DNA from: Kineosporia babensis
GTDB lineage: Bacteria > Actinomycetota > Actinomycetes > Actinomycetales > Kineosporiaceae
NCBI RefSeq assembly: GCF_021129305.1
Contig: NZ_JAJOMB010000013.1
Location: forward strand, 1 to 64,000
DNA length: 64,000 bases
Direction: 5' to 3'
Shown piece by piece: positions 29,657 to 41,232 of this stretch. Made by a program: the position numbers and the translations under genes. Each line of letters starts with the position of its first letter. The stretch's first letter is position 1. The notes beneath the pieces were generated by a model. The model ran no database searches. It had not been told where the DNA came from and saw only the letters and a program-made list of their open reading frames with translations.

Positions 29657-31360
29657 GTGAGCCAGACGAGCGAGCACGACATCAAGCCGCGCAGCCGGCA
29701 GGTCACCGACGGGATCGAGGCCACCGCCTCGCGCGGCATGCTGCGCGCGGTCGGGATGGGCGACGAGGACTGGGTGAAACCGCAGATCGGGGTGGCCAGT
29801 TCGTGGAACGAGATCACCCCGTGCAACCTCAGCCTGGACCGGCTGGCCAAGGCGGTGAAGGACGGGGTGCACGCCGGCGGCGGCTACCCGCTGGAGTTCG
29901 GCACGATCAGTGTCAGCGACGGCATCTCGATGGGCCACGAGGGCATGCACTTCTCGCTGGTCTCCCGCGAGGTGATCGCCGACAGCGTCGAGACGGTGAT
30001 GCAGGCCGAGCGGCTGGACGGCAGCGTTCTGCTGGCCGGGTGCGACAAGTCGCTGCCGGGCATGCTGATGGCCGCCGCCCGCCTGGACCTGGCTTCGGTC
30101 TTTCTGTACGCCGGTTCGATTCTGCCGGGCAAGGCCACCTTCACCGACGGCAGCGAGAAGGACGTCACGCTGATCGACGCCTTCGAGGGGGTCGGCGCCT
30201 GCGCCCGGGGTTTGATGAGCCGCGAGGACCTGGACATCCTGGAGCGGGCGATCTGCCCGGGCGAAGGCGCCTGCGGGGGTATGTACACGGCCAACACCAT
30301 GGCCAGCGCGGCCGAGGCCCTGGGCATGTCGCTGCCCGGGTCGGCCGCACCCCCGGCCACCGACCGCCGCCGCGACGGCTTCGCCCGGCGTAGCGGCGAG
30401 GCCGTGATCAACCTGCTGCGCCGCGGGATCACCGCCCGGGACATCCTGACCAAGGAGGCCTTCGAGAACGCGATCGCCGTGGTGATGGCGTTCGGCGGCT
30501 CGACCAACGCGGTGCTGCACCTGCTGGCGATCGCGCACGAGGCCGAGGTCTCGCTGACGCTGGACGATTTCGCCCGGGTCGGCGCCCGGGTGCCGCACCT
30601 GGCCGATGTGAAGCCGTTCGGGCGTTACGTGATGTTCGACGTGGACCGGGTCGGCGGGGTGCCGGTGGTGATGAAGGCGCTGCTGGACGCCGGGCTGATG
30701 CACGGCGACGTGCTGACCGTGACCGGCGCGACGATGGCCGAGAACCTGGCCGGGATCAACCCGCCGGACCTGGACGGCAAGGTGGTCCGCGCACTTTCCG
30801 AGCCGATCCACCGCACCGGCGGGATCACCGTGCTGCACGGCTCGCTGGCACCCGAGGGTGCGGTGGTGAAGAGCGCCGGGTTCGACGAGGACGTGTTCGA
30901 GGGCACCGCCCGGGTGTTCGAGCGCGAGCGCGCGGCGCTGGACGCGCTGGAGGACGGGACGATCACGGCCGGGGACGTGGTGGTGATCCGGCACGAAGGG
31001 CCCAAGGGTGGCCCGGGGATGCGCGAGATGCTGGCCATCACCGGGGCGATCAAGGGCGCCGGCCTGGGCAAGGACGTGCTGCTGCTGACCGACGGCCGCT
31101 TCTCCGGCGGCACCACCGGGCTGTGCGTGGGGCACGTGACGCCGGAGGCGGTGGACCGCGGGCCGATCGCGGCGGTCCGCGACGGCGACCGGATCCGGCT
31201 GAACGTCGCGGACGGCACCCTGGACCTGCTGGTGGAGCCGGCCGAGGTCGAGAACCGGCTGCGGGACTGGACTCCGGTTCCGCACGCCTACCGCCGGGGA
31301 GTCCTGGCGAAGTACACCAAGCTGGTCGGATCCGCCTCGCAAGGGGCGGTTCTGGGGTAG
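29657..31360 (+). CDS. ilvD: dihydroxy-acid dehydratase
   Basis: Dehydrates 2,3-dihydroxy-isovalerate and -methylvalerate to the keto acids of valine/leucine and isoleucine. 567 aa. Iron-sulfur cysteines C56 (ITPCNL), C129 (AGCDKSLPG) and C206 ([14 protein letters not shown]) are intact, as is the C-terminal [15 protein letters not shown] motif. GTG 29657 is chosen: AGGG lies 9 nt upstream, while the in-frame extension to 29612 adds a non-family stretch. Set apart from ilvBNC by two GGDEF-EAL genes. It shows no attenuator of its own. Confidence 0.96.
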   Translation: MSQTSEHDIKPRSRQVTDGIEATASRGMLRAVGMGDEDWVKPQIGVASSWNEITPCNLSLDRLAKAVKDGVHAGGGYPLEFGTISVSDGISMGHEGMHFSLVSREVIADSVETVMQAERLDGSVLLAGCDKSLPGMLMAAARLDLASVFLYAGSILPGKATFTDGSEKDVTLIDAFEGVGACARGLMSREDLDILERAICPGEGACGGMYTANTMASAAEALGMSLPGSAAPPATDRRRDGFARRSGEAVINLLRRGITARDILTKEAFENAIAVVMAFGGSTNAVLHLLAIAHEAEVSLTLDDFARVGARVPHLADVKPFGRYVMFDVDRVGGVPVVMKALLDAGLMHGDVLTVTGATMAENLAGINPPDLDGKVVRALSEPIHRTGGITVLHGSLAPEGAVVKSAGFDEDVFEGTARVFERERAALDALEDGTITAGDVVVIRHEGPKGGPGMREMLAITGAIKGAGLGKDVLLLTDGRFSGGTTGLCVGHVTPEAVDRGPIAAVRDGDRIRLNVADGTLDLLVEPAEVENRLRDWTPVPHAYRRGVLAKYTKLVGSASQGAVLG

Positions 31361-31456
31361 CCGTTCAACCTTTCTCCCTCAGCCGCCGATGACTCGCGCA
31401 GGACCGTCCACATCCGCGGCGGGCCGACGGGGGAGAGCTGGTTTCCGGGTGGACAC

Positions 31457-34021
31457 ATGCTGATCGCGATCATCGCGACTGCTGCGATGGCGGTGGGGGC
31501 GGCCTGCGTAGCCTTCGACGCGGCCCGGCGCGAGCCTGCCTACCGGCGCGGAACGCTGTGCTCCGGCGTGGCTTTCCTGCTCTGGGGCGCGATCTCGATC
31601 GCCGCCCTGGCCGGGTTGCCGGACGTCTGGTTCTGGGGCGTGCTGCGCCCACTGATCCCGATCCTGTTCATCGTGGCCACCAACAACCCGGCCTCGGGCC
31701 TGCCCGCCCGCGAGAACCTGGCGATCGTGGCCGACGGCTGGCTGTTCCTGGCCAACCTGGTCGGCGTGACCTGGATCGTCGCGGTGCAGCAGAACCTGGT
31801 CGCGGTCCGGCCCGAGATCGCCCCGGCCCTGCTCTGGTTCGTCCCGGTGATGCTGCTGACCAGTGCCGGGATCGGCCTGGCGCTGCGCACCATGCCGATG
31901 TTCCGGACCGCCTCGCTGCTGGCCATCGCCTCCAGCAGTCTCTCGCTGGTGGGGGACGCGATCGGCCTGGCCACCCGGACCGAGCTGGCGGTGCCGTTCT
32001 GGGCGCTGGCCTGGTGCCTGATGGCGTACACCACCCGGCTCGACAACGGTGGCGTCTACGGGCGTCCGCACCTGGACCCCCGGCCCCGCACGCTGCGGTT
32101 GTGGCAGCTGCCGGTCCCGCTGGCGCTGGCCCTGATCGTGGTGCCCGGCGCCACCGACCCGGTGGTCGCCATGCTGCTGCTGGGTACCTCGGCCGCGGCC
32201 TGCATCGCGCTGACCGCGCAGTCGTACCGCACCGAGCAGCTCTGGAACGACCTGACCGCGCGCAGCCGGCTCTACGAGGACCTGCTGGAGAACACCCAGG
32301 ACGTGATCCTGCAGGTGGACGACTTCGGGGTGATCGAGTTCGCCAACCCGGCCTCCACCCGGGTGCTGGCGATGACCTCCGAGCAGCTGGTCGGCACCAC
32401 CCTGACCGACTACCTGCACCCGGACGACCAGCAGCTGACGGCCGGGGTCGCGGTCTCGCGGCGGGGCGAGCAACGGGTCGAGACCCGTTTCCGGCCTGCC
32501 TTCTCGGGAATTGAGGACGATTCGGGCCCGGTGGATCCGCCCGGCACCATCGGGCTGGTCGGGAACATGTGGCCGGCCGAGAAGTCCCGCTGGCGGGTGA
32601 TCGAGTGGGGGATCACCCCGCGCGACGACGGCGGCGCGGTGCTGGTCGGCCGGGACGTCTCGGACCGGGTGCGGATGCAGAGCGAACTTCTGGACGCCGC
32701 CCAGACCGACCCGCTGACCGGGCTGCTCAACCGCACCGCGTTCCTGGAGGCGGTGAACGCCCGGCTGGCCGACGGGCAGACGGTGGCCGTGATGTTCATC
32801 GACCTGGACAACTTCAAGGAAGTCAACGACACGATGGGCCACGCCGAGGGCGACCGGCTGCTGCACAAGGCGGCCGAATGCCTGCGGCAGGCAGCCGGGC
32901 CGGGGGATGCAGTGGCCCGGCTCGGCGGCGACGAGTTCGCGGTGATGCCGGCCGCGGCCGACCCTGAGGCGGCCCGGATCGCCGCCGACGCGGTGGTCAC
33001 GGCGTTCAACGGTTTCGACGAGACCGCACACGGACGTCCTTCGGTGTCGGCCAGTCTCGGGCTGGTGCTCGCGGATCCGGCGGTCACCCGGACCGCGCGG
33101 GAAGTGCTGCGGGACGCCGACCTGGCGATGTACCGGGCCAAGCAGCGCGGCGGCGCCGGGGTGGTGGACTTCGAACCCTGGATGTCCGAGCGGGTGATGG
33201 AGCACCACCGGTTGCGCGGCGACCTGGAGACCGCGGTGCGGGACGAGAGCCTGACCCTGTACCTGCAGCCGGTGGTGGATCTGCACACCCGGCAGTGGGA
33301 GGGTTTCGAGGCGCTGGTGCGCTGGCCGGTCGGCGCCGAGACCTGGTCCCCGGCGCAGTTCCTGCCGGTGGCCGAGGAGAGCGGGCTGATCGTGCCGATG
33401 GGCGCCTGGGTGCTGCGGGAGTCCCTGCGGCAGCTGGCCGGCTGGCGGGACGAGCGGCTGGGCATGGCGGTGAACGTCTCGGCCCAGCAGCTGGTCGGCA
33501 CCGACTTCTTCGACATCACCATGCAGGCGCTGACCGAGAGCGGGATCGCCCCCAGCCGGCTGACCCTGGAGATCACCGAGCAGGCCGCGATCCAGGACCT
33601 GGGCCGCACCGCCTCCCGGCTGGAACTGCTGCGCTCCGAGGGCGTGCACGTGGCGATCGACGACTTCGGCACCGGCTTCTCCTCGCTGCAGTACCTGTCC
33701 CGGCTGCCGGTGGACATCCTGAAGATCGACCGGAAGTTCGTCTGGGGACTGGGCCAGCAGGCCGAGGACGACGTGCTGGTGCGCTCGATGCTCGGGCTGG
33801 CCGCCGAACTCGGCCTGGAGGTGATCGCCGAGGGGGTGGAGACCCGCCGGCAGGCCGAGCTGCTGCTGGAGTACGGCTGCCGGCTGGCCCAGGGCTTCCT
33901 GTTCTCCCCACCCCGCCCGATCGAGGAGCTGCGGGCCAGCGACCCGTTCGTCAGCCCGGCCCCGGCGCCCCGGATCCCGCAACCGCGCCGAGCCGTGGAC
34001 GACCGCCAGCCCTCACGCTGA
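31457..34021 (+). CDS. membrane PAS-GGDEF-EAL protein 2
   Basis: 854 aa, ATG 31457. About eight membrane helices fill residues 1-260. A PAS domain follows (about 270-405, opening RLYEDLLENTQDVILQVDDFG), then a GGDEF domain with GGDEF at 490-494 and a normal DLDNFKEVND metal site. The EAL domain has E618-A619-L620, NVSAQQL, EITEQ, DDFGTGFSSLQYL, LKIDR and AEGVET. Both catalytic sets are complete; the I-site position reads GPGD rather than RxxD. Membrane-bound cyclic-di-GMP enzyme that may sense a small ligand through PAS. Followed 88 bp later by a homologous gene in the same direction, suggesting duplication. Confidence 0.9.
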   Translation: MLIAIIATAAMAVGAACVAFDAARREPAYRRGTLCSGVAFLLWGAISIAALAGLPDVWFWGVLRPLIPILFIVATNNPASGLPARENLAIVADGWLFLANLVGVTWIVAVQQNLVAVRPEIAPALLWFVPVMLLTSAGIGLALRTMPMFRTASLLAIASSSLSLVGDAIGLATRTELAVPFWALAWCLMAYTTRLDNGGVYGRPHLDPRPRTLRLWQLPVPLALALIVVPGATDPVVAMLLLGTSAAACIALTAQSYRTEQLWNDLTARSRLYEDLLENTQDVILQVDDFGVIEFANPASTRVLAMTSEQLVGTTLTDYLHPDDQQLTAGVAVSRRGEQRVETRFRPAFSGIEDDSGPVDPPGTIGLVGNMWPAEKSRWRVIEWGITPRDDGGAVLVGRDVSDRVRMQSELLDAAQTDPLTGLLNRTAFLEAVNARLADGQTVAVMFIDLDNFKEVNDTMGHAEGDRLLHKAAECLRQAAGPGDAVARLGGDEFAVMPAAADPEAARIAADAVVTAFNGFDETAHGRPSVSASLGLVLADPAVTRTAREVLRDADLAMYRAKQRGGAGVVDFEPWMSERVMEHHRLRGDLETAVRDESLTLYLQPVVDLHTRQWEGFEALVRWPVGAETWSPAQFLPVAEESGLIVPMGAWVLRESLRQLAGWRDERLGMAVNVSAQQLVGTDFFDITMQALTESGIAPSRLTLEITEQAAIQDLGRTASRLELLRSEGVHVAIDDFGTGFSSLQYLSRLPVDILKIDRKFVWGLGQQAEDDVLVRSMLGLAAELGLEVIAEGVETRRQAELLLEYGCRLAQGFLFSPPRPIEELRASDPFVSPAPAPRIPQPRRAVDDRQPSR

Positions 34022-34108
34022 AATACCGCCCGATCACGAACAGTTGAGAGTTGCGCAGAACCGGCATTTGGCAACGTCGAGTGCCCACCCGGCGGTTACT
34101 GTCGTCGC

Positions 34109-36841
34109 GTGCTGACCGCTATCGGGATGGCTGCTGCGGCGATCCTGGCCGGGCTGGCGTGGCTGCACGCAGCGCTGCGCTCGCGCAGCCGGGTCGTGAT
34201 CACCGCCACCGTGGCCGCCGGCGGGGTGTGCTGGGCGGTTGCCAGTGCCTCGGCCCGCCTGGTCGAGCCGGCCGGAACGCTGCTGTCCGGTCAGCTCGCC
34301 GACTTCCTGATGGTCCTGGCCGCGGGTGGCCTGCTCACCGCCATCGCCGGCTCGGGCGACCGGATCGTCCCGGGCCGAAGGCCGGGCATCGGGGTCGCCG
34401 AGGCCGCGGTACTGGCGTTCGGCGCGGCCAGCATCGTCTGGGTGGTGGCCGACGCCCCGGTCGAGCTTCCGGCCAGCGCGGCCTTCGCCCTGCTGCCGGC
34501 CGTGCTCGACCTGATCGCGCTGCTGGTGGTGCTGCGCCTGCCGACCCGCACCTCCGGCCAGCACGGCTACGTCGGGCCCGAGGGCAATGCCTCCCCGGGC
34601 CGGTCCTGGGGCGTACTGGTGATGGCCCTGACCGCCGTGTTCGCCGCCGACCTGCTGCGCGGCACCCGCATCGCCGGGGCCGGCATCCCCGAGTGGCCCA
34701 ACGCCTCCGACGCGGTGCTCGTGCCGGTGGTACTCGCTTCCTGCGCCCTGCTCGCGGCCTACAGCCTGCGCCTGGCGCGCTTGCCCACCCAGCCCCAAGC
34801 TCGACCGGAGCGAATCGCCGAACCCGCCGACGACGTCCATCATTTACCCCGCCGCCGAGGCCGAGTTGTGCCCTACGGCGTAACCCTGACCGCCGCGCTC
34901 GCCGTAGGTCTACAAGCGATGGCCGGGCGTACGGGCGAGATCCCCTTGTTCGGCCTGGGCTGCCTGGCGCTGGCCTTCGCGGTCTGGCTGACCCTGCTGC
35001 TCCTGGAACAGGACGAACTGCTGCGCCGCCAGGTCGAGGCCCGCAAGCGGCTCAGCGCCCTGGTCGAGAACACCAGCGACCTACTGCTGCGGCTTGACAC
35101 CAACGGCCGCGTGCTCGCCGTCAACGCCGCCGCCCCACGTCTGCTGCACCGCGCGCCCGGGGCCGTCCTCCAGCGCCCGTTCGAGGAACTGGCCCGGGTA
35201 GAAGATCAGCGCAAGGTACGCGAGGCCGTGCTGGAGGTAACCCGCGGCCACCGAGACGAGGCCGAGATCGAGGTCCGCCTGGCCCCGCCCGCCGCCGGCA
35301 CCGCTCAGCTGCGCCTACGCGGGGTGGACGGCGGCGCGGTGGCGAACCTGAACGACGTCACCGACTCGGTGGAGCTGCGCCAGCGGCTGGAACGCCTGGC
35401 CCGGTTCGACCAGATGACCGGCCTGGCCAACCGCACCCATCTGCTCGACGAGGTGGGTACCTGGATGAGCGGGGGTAACCCGGAGATCGCGGTGCTCTAC
35501 GCCGACCTGGACGGGTTCAAGGCGGTCAACGACCGGTTCGGGCACGCTGCCGGAGACCGGGTACTGGTGGACGTGGCGGCGCGGCTGGACGCGGTGGCCG
35601 GGGGAGTGGACGCCCGGCGCCGGATCATTTCTCGTGTCGGGGGCGACGAGTTCATCCTGGCGCTGGACGGAATCGGCCCGGTGGCGGCGGCCACAGCGGC
35701 TCAGCGTCTGGTCGAGGCGGTTGCCCCTCCGTTCCGGGTCGGAGGTCGCACGGTCCAGCTGGGGGTAAGCGTCGGTGTCGCGCACAGTGCCGACGACGCG
35801 GACACCGCGGCGACTTTGGTGCACCGGGCCGATCTGGCGATGTACAGGGCCAAATCGGACGGGCGCTCGCGCTACGAACGCTGGCAGCCCGAGCTCGAGG
35901 AGAAGGTACGGCGCCGGGTGGACCTGGCGATCGGTCTGCGCGATGCACTGGAGCGCGGCCGCCTGTCGGTGGCCTACCAGCCCATCGTGCGGTTGACCGA
36001 CGGGCACGTGCAGGGCGTCGAGGCACTGTTGCGTCTGCCCACCGGGGTAGAGCGGATGCCCGGCCTGGACGACGTGGTGAGCCCGGCCGAGCTGGTCGAA
36101 GTGGCGGAGGACACCGGGGCGATCACCGAGCTGGGGGAGTGGGTGTTACGCCAGGCGGTGACTCAGGCGGCGGGCTGGCACCGGCGCGGCCTCGGGGTGT
36201 CGGTGAGCGTGAACATGTCGGTGGCCCAGCTGGTCTCGCCCGCTTTTGTCGAGTTGGTCACGGGAATGCTGGAGGCCACCGGGTTACCGCCGTCGCGGCT
36301 GGTGCTGGAACTGACCGAGAGTCAGCTGGTGGAGCACAGCGGTCCGGCTCCGGTGGCCCTGCAGGCGCTGCGGGACGCCGGTATCCGGCTGGCCATCGAC
36401 GACTTCGGCACCGGGTACTCCTCGCTCTCCTACCTACGCCGGATGCCGGTGAGTCTGGTCAAGATCGACCGCTCGCTGCTGGCCGGCCTGGGTACCGATC
36501 CCCGCGCCGCCGCGTTGCTGTCGGCGGTGGTGGCGATGGCCCGAGGGCTGGACCTGAGCGTGGTGGCCGAGGGTATGGAGGATTTGGCCACGGCGCGCGC
36601 CCTGCGTGACCTAGGGGTGCAGGCCGGGCAGGGATTCGCGCTCTCCAAGGCACTGCCCGCCTCCGAGCTGCGGCAGTTGCTGCAGCGTGGGCCGATTCAG
36701 ATCGATGAGCAACAATTCGTCGACATCGCCCAGGAGGGCGAAAAAGCGCCGCAAGCAGCGGAAATCGGTGACCAGAGGGACGTCCGGGCGCAGTCGTCCG
36801 TCGATCTGACCGAGGGGCGGGCGCCGCGTCTCAATCCGTGA
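34109..36841 (+). CDS. membrane PAS-GGDEF-EAL protein 3
   Basis: 910 aa from the GTG at 34109; ATG 34127 is an alternative and neither has a clear ribosome site. Membrane region 1-305 of about nine helices with a soluble linker (215-250). PAS-like domain at about 312-420 (SALVENTSDLLLRLDTNG), GGDEF domain (motif at 511-515) and EAL domain (E638-A639-L640, NMSVAQL, ELTESQ, DDFGTGYSSLSYL, VKIDR, AEGMED). A polar 60-residue tail follows the EAL fold. Domain order equals the preceding protein. No RxxD inhibitory site before GGDEF. A long 5' region of ilvB separates it from the ilv operon. Confidence 0.9.
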   Translation: MLTAIGMAAAAILAGLAWLHAALRSRSRVVITATVAAGGVCWAVASASARLVEPAGTLLSGQLADFLMVLAAGGLLTAIAGSGDRIVPGRRPGIGVAEAAVLAFGAASIVWVVADAPVELPASAAFALLPAVLDLIALLVVLRLPTRTSGQHGYVGPEGNASPGRSWGVLVMALTAVFAADLLRGTRIAGAGIPEWPNASDAVLVPVVLASCALLAAYSLRLARLPTQPQARPERIAEPADDVHHLPRRRGRVVPYGVTLTAALAVGLQAMAGRTGEIPLFGLGCLALAFAVWLTLLLLEQDELLRRQVEARKRLSALVENTSDLLLRLDTNGRVLAVNAAAPRLLHRAPGAVLQRPFEELARVEDQRKVREAVLEVTRGHRDEAEIEVRLAPPAAGTAQLRLRGVDGGAVANLNDVTDSVELRQRLERLARFDQMTGLANRTHLLDEVGTWMSGGNPEIAVLYADLDGFKAVNDRFGHAAGDRVLVDVAARLDAVAGGVDARRRIISRVGGDEFILALDGIGPVAAATAAQRLVEAVAPPFRVGGRTVQLGVSVGVAHSADDADTAATLVHRADLAMYRAKSDGRSRYERWQPELEEKVRRRVDLAIGLRDALERGRLSVAYQPIVRLTDGHVQGVEALLRLPTGVERMPGLDDVVSPAELVEVAEDTGAITELGEWVLRQAVTQAAGWHRRGLGVSVSVNMSVAQLVSPAFVELVTGMLEATGLPPSRLVLELTESQLVEHSGPAPVALQALRDAGIRLAIDDFGTGYSSLSYLRRMPVSLVKIDRSLLAGLGTDPRAAALLSAVVAMARGLDLSVVAEGMEDLATARALRDLGVQAGQGFALSKALPASELRQLLQRGPIQIDEQQFVDIAQEGEKAPQAAEIGDQRDVRAQSSVDLTEGRAPRLNP

Positions 36842-36887
36842 GACAGAGGGCGTCGCGATTGACATCCCCGTGATCCGGGGGCAACGT

Positions 36888-36932
36888 GTGAGCGTGCGTA
36901 AGACTCTCGTACTTGGACGGCGCGCCCGCTGA
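36888..36932 (+). CDS. ilvB leader peptide
   Basis: 14-codon ORF starting GTG at 36888 and encoding VSVRKTLVLGRRAR, then TGA. A G-rich ribosome site (GGGGG) lies about 6 bases upstream. The T-L-V-L cluster and the basic tail match the short leader peptides described for ilvB in actinobacteria (comparative work on Streptomyces and relatives). Stalling at the Leu/Val codons would report low branched-chain aminoacyl-tRNA and favour read-through of the terminator at 36957-36990. Confidence 0.75.
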   Translation: MSVRKTLVLGRRAR

Positions 36933-36990
36933 GGTCATGATGACCCGCGAGCGCGCGACCCCTTGTGCCCTATGGGCCGAGGGGTCTTTT
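36933..36990 (+). promoter_or_regulatory. transcription attenuator of ilvBNC
   Basis: Immediately after the leader stop comes a perfect small hairpin (GGTCATGATGACC, 36933-36945). It is followed by an intrinsic terminator: GACCCC at 36957-36962, GGGGTC at 36981-36986 and TTTT at 36987-36990. The arrangement leader peptide, alternative hairpin, terminator, 98 bp, ilvB is that of ribosome-mediated attenuation. The exact antiterminator pairing was not resolved by eye. Confidence 0.75.
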
Positions 36991-37088
36991 CGTCCCTGCC
37001 GACGGTTGCACGCTGATCATCGCCCCGGCTCGGACGAACCGGTCCACCCGATGTTCAGCATTGATCCGACGAGCGAAGGAACCCCCTG

Positions 37089-38912
37089 ATGCCCGGCCAG
37101 CACACCGAGTCCCCCGGCGCCCGCGCCGCCGCCCCGAGCACCCCGAGCGCCCCCCAGGTCACCGGTGAGCCGATGACCGGTGCGCAGAGCCTCGTCCGCT
37201 CGCTCGAGTCGGTCGGTGTAGAGACGGTTTTCGGGATTCCGGGCGGGGCGATCCTCCCGCTCTACGACCCGCTGATGGACTCCGAGAAGATCCGGCACAT
37301 CCTGGTCCGGCACGAGCAGGGCGCCGGTCACGCGGCCGAGGGCTACGCCCAGGCCACCGGCCGGATCGGGGTCTGCATGGCGACCTCCGGCCCGGGGGCC
37401 ACCAACCTGGTCACCGCGATCGCCGACGCCTACATGGACTCGGTGCCGATCGTCGCGATCACCGGCCAGGTGAGCAGCAAGGTGATCGGCACGGACGCCT
37501 TCCAGGAGTCCGACATCGTCGGCATCACCATGCCCATCACCAAGCACAACATGCTGGTCACCGACCCGGCGGAGATCCCGCGAGCGGTGGCCGAGGCGTT
37601 CCACATCGCCGGTACCGGCCGCCCCGGCCCGGTGCTGGTCGACGTCAGCAAGGACGCCCTGCAGGCGCAGACCACGTTCTCCTGGCCGCCGAAGCTGGAC
37701 CTGCCCGGTTACCGCGCCGTCACCCGGCCGCACAACAAGCAGATCCGGGAGGCCGCCCGGCTGCTGACCACGGCCGAGCGCCCGGTGCTGTACGTCGGCG
37801 GCGGCGTGATCAAGGCCGGGGCCAGCGCGGAACTGCTGCGCCTGGCCGAGTTGACCGGCGCCCCGGTGGTCCCCACCCTGATGGCGCTGGGCGCGCTGCC
37901 CGACTCCCACCCCCAGAACCTGGGGATGCCGGGCATGCACGGCACCGTGGCGGCGGTCACCGCCCTGCAGAAGGCCGACCTGCTGATCAGCCTGGCCGCC
38001 CGGTTCGACGACCGGGTGACCGGGAACCTGGACTCGTTCGCCCCGCACGCCAAGGTCGTGCACGCCGACATCGACCCGGCCGAGATCGGCAAGAACCGGG
38101 CCGCCGACGTGCCGATCGTGGGCGACGCCAAGGAGGTCATCGCCGAGCTGCTGCTGGCCGTCGAGGCCGAGCATGCGGCCGGCCGCCAGGCCGACCTCAG
38201 CGCCTGGTGGACCCAGCTGGACGGCTGGCGCCAGGCCTACCCGCTGGGCCACACCCCGGCCCCTGAGGGTGAGGTCTCCCCGCAGGACGTGCTGGCCCGG
38301 ATCAGCGCGATCTCCGGCCCGGAGTCGATCTACGTGGCCGGCGTGGGCCAGCACCAGATGTGGGCCGCCCAGTTCATCGACTACGAGAACCCGCGCACCT
38401 GGATCAACTCCGGCGGCCTGGGCACGATGGGCTACGCGGTCCCGGCCGCGATGGGCGCCAAGGCCGGTTCCCCGGACAGCGTGGTCTGGGCGATCGACGG
38501 CGACGGCTGCTTCCAGATGACCAATCAGGAGCTGGCCACCTGTGTGATCAACCAGATCCCGATCAAGGTCGCCGTGATCAACAACTCCAGCCTGGGCATG
38601 GTCCGGCAGTGGCAGAACCTGTTCTACAACGGCCGGTTCTCCAACACCGACCTGCACACCTCGGTGGGCAGCCGGATCCCCGACTTCGTCAAGCTGGCGG
38701 AGGCCTACGGCTGCGTGGGCCTGCGCTGCGAGAGCCCGGACGACGTGGACGCCACGATCAAGAAGGCGATGGAGATCAACGACGTGCCGGTCGTCATCGA
38801 CTTCGTGGTGCACCGCGACGCGATGGTCTGGCCGATGGTCCCGGCCGGGGTCAGCAACGACCTGATCCAGATCGCCCGGGACACCGCCCCGGACTTCGAG
38901 CGCGAGAACTGA
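37089..38912 (+). CDS. ilvB: acetolactate synthase large subunit
   Basis: Thiamine-diphosphate enzyme condensing pyruvate with pyruvate or 2-oxobutyrate. 607 aa, ATG 37089, AAGGA upstream. The catalytic glutamate is E76 in [14 protein letters not shown]. The ThDP/Mg motif runs from GDG (471-473) to VINN. The first 25 residues are a Pro/Ala-rich extension common in actinobacterial IlvB. Head of ilvB-ilvN-ilvC, spacing 12 and 44 bp, under the attenuator at 36888-36990. FAD- and ThDP-dependent, cytoplasmic. Confidence 0.97.
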   Translation: MPGQHTESPGARAAAPSTPSAPQVTGEPMTGAQSLVRSLESVGVETVFGIPGGAILPLYDPLMDSEKIRHILVRHEQGAGHAAEGYAQATGRIGVCMATSGPGATNLVTAIADAYMDSVPIVAITGQVSSKVIGTDAFQESDIVGITMPITKHNMLVTDPAEIPRAVAEAFHIAGTGRPGPVLVDVSKDALQAQTTFSWPPKLDLPGYRAVTRPHNKQIREAARLLTTAERPVLYVGGGVIKAGASAELLRLAELTGAPVVPTLMALGALPDSHPQNLGMPGMHGTVAAVTALQKADLLISLAARFDDRVTGNLDSFAPHAKVVHADIDPAEIGKNRAADVPIVGDAKEVIAELLLAVEAEHAAGRQADLSAWWTQLDGWRQAYPLGHTPAPEGEVSPQDVLARISAISGPESIYVAGVGQHQMWAAQFIDYENPRTWINSGGLGTMGYAVPAAMGAKAGSPDSVVWAIDGDGCFQMTNQELATCVINQIPIKVAVINNSSLGMVRQWQNLFYNGRFSNTDLHTSVGSRIPDFVKLAEAYGCVGLRCESPDDVDATIKKAMEINDVPVVIDFVVHRDAMVWPMVPAGVSNDLIQIARDTAPDFEREN

Positions 38913-38924
38913 GAGCTGAGACCC

Positions 38925-40516
<1,592 letters not shown>

Positions 40517-40525
40517 GCCACGCCG

Positions 40526-40562
40526 AAGGCCCCCGCCACCGCGATCCGGTGGCGGGGGCCTT
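40526..40562 (+). terminator. rho-independent-type terminator of ilvBNC
   Basis: Perfect 15-bp stem AAGGCCCCCGCCACC / GGTGGCGGGGGCCTT with a 7-nt loop, ten bases after the ilvC stop. The T-tract is short. Confidence 0.9.
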
Positions 40563-40662
40563 CTGCCGTCCCAGCTTCACCAGCGGTAGTTGCCGTAGAA
40601 GCAGCTTTCCAACGCTTCCAAGGCAACCAGAGCTGGCAAATGCGACTGGGGCTGGTGAAGCT

Positions 40663-40749
40663 GGGGAGCGGGGCGGAGCGGGTTAGGGGAGCGGGGCGGA
40701 GCGGGTTAGGGGAGCGGGGCGGGGCGGAGCGGGTTAGGGGAGCGGGGCG
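40663..40749. repeat. tandem 23-bp repeats covering the 3' end of a VOC gene
   Basis: Units GGGGAGCGGGGCGGAGCGGG+TTA at 40663-40685 and 40686-40708, then a 28-bp variant with an extra GGGGC at 40709-40736 and a partial fourth copy to 40749. Read on the minus strand each unit ends with TAA, and the last full unit contains the stop codon of the VOC gene. The array is thus a run of duplicated gene ends. Confidence 0.9.
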
Positions 40750-41117
40750 TAGAGGTCGATGTGGGTGCCGTCCGGGTCCTGCACGGTGGCGTGGCGGCGG
40801 GCCCAGGGGGCGTCCAGCGGCTCACGGAAGCCGTAGCCGTCCTCGTCCAGCCAGGCGTACAGCTCGTCCAGCTCGGCGGCGGTGTCGCAGCGGATCCCCA
40901 GGGTGACCCCGGTGCGCGGCGCGTCCTGGTCGATGTCCCAGTCCAGCTCGCGCAGCAGATCCTCGGTGTACAGCAGCAGCCGCAGGCCGCCCAGGTCGGC
41001 GATCGCCGCGCCCGGGTGCCCGCCGGGCTCGAACGTACAGCCCAGCCGCTGGTAGAAGGCGGTCGACTTGCCCAGGTCGGCGACGACCACGGTGACGGCA
41101 TCCATCCGGAATCCCAT
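40734..41117 (-). CDS. VOC (glyoxalase-fold) protein, single domain
   Basis: 127 aa from the ATG at 41117; ATG 41105, with GGGA before it, is an alternative. One VOC domain: MDAVTVVVADLGKSTAFYQRLG at the start, HATVQDPDGTHIDLYAPLP at the end. Single-domain members act as dimers; metal enzyme or binding protein, substrate unknown. Divergent from leuB. The 3' end is inside the tandem repeat. Confidence 0.85.
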   Translation of the reverse strand: MGFRMDAVTVVVADLGKSTAFYQRLGCTFEPGGHPGAAIADLGGLRLLLYTEDLLRELDWDIDQDAPRTGVTLGIRCDTAAELDELYAWLDEDGYGFREPLDAPWARRHATVQDPDGTHIDLYAPLP

Positions 41118-41232
41118 GCGGACAACTCTAGACACGCCCGGGGCTGCGGCCAGGTGAAACGCGCCGGAACCGCCGTCCACATGATGAGACATCGTGACCA
41201 GGATCCGGACCCGAGCCGGTAGGATGCGGAGC

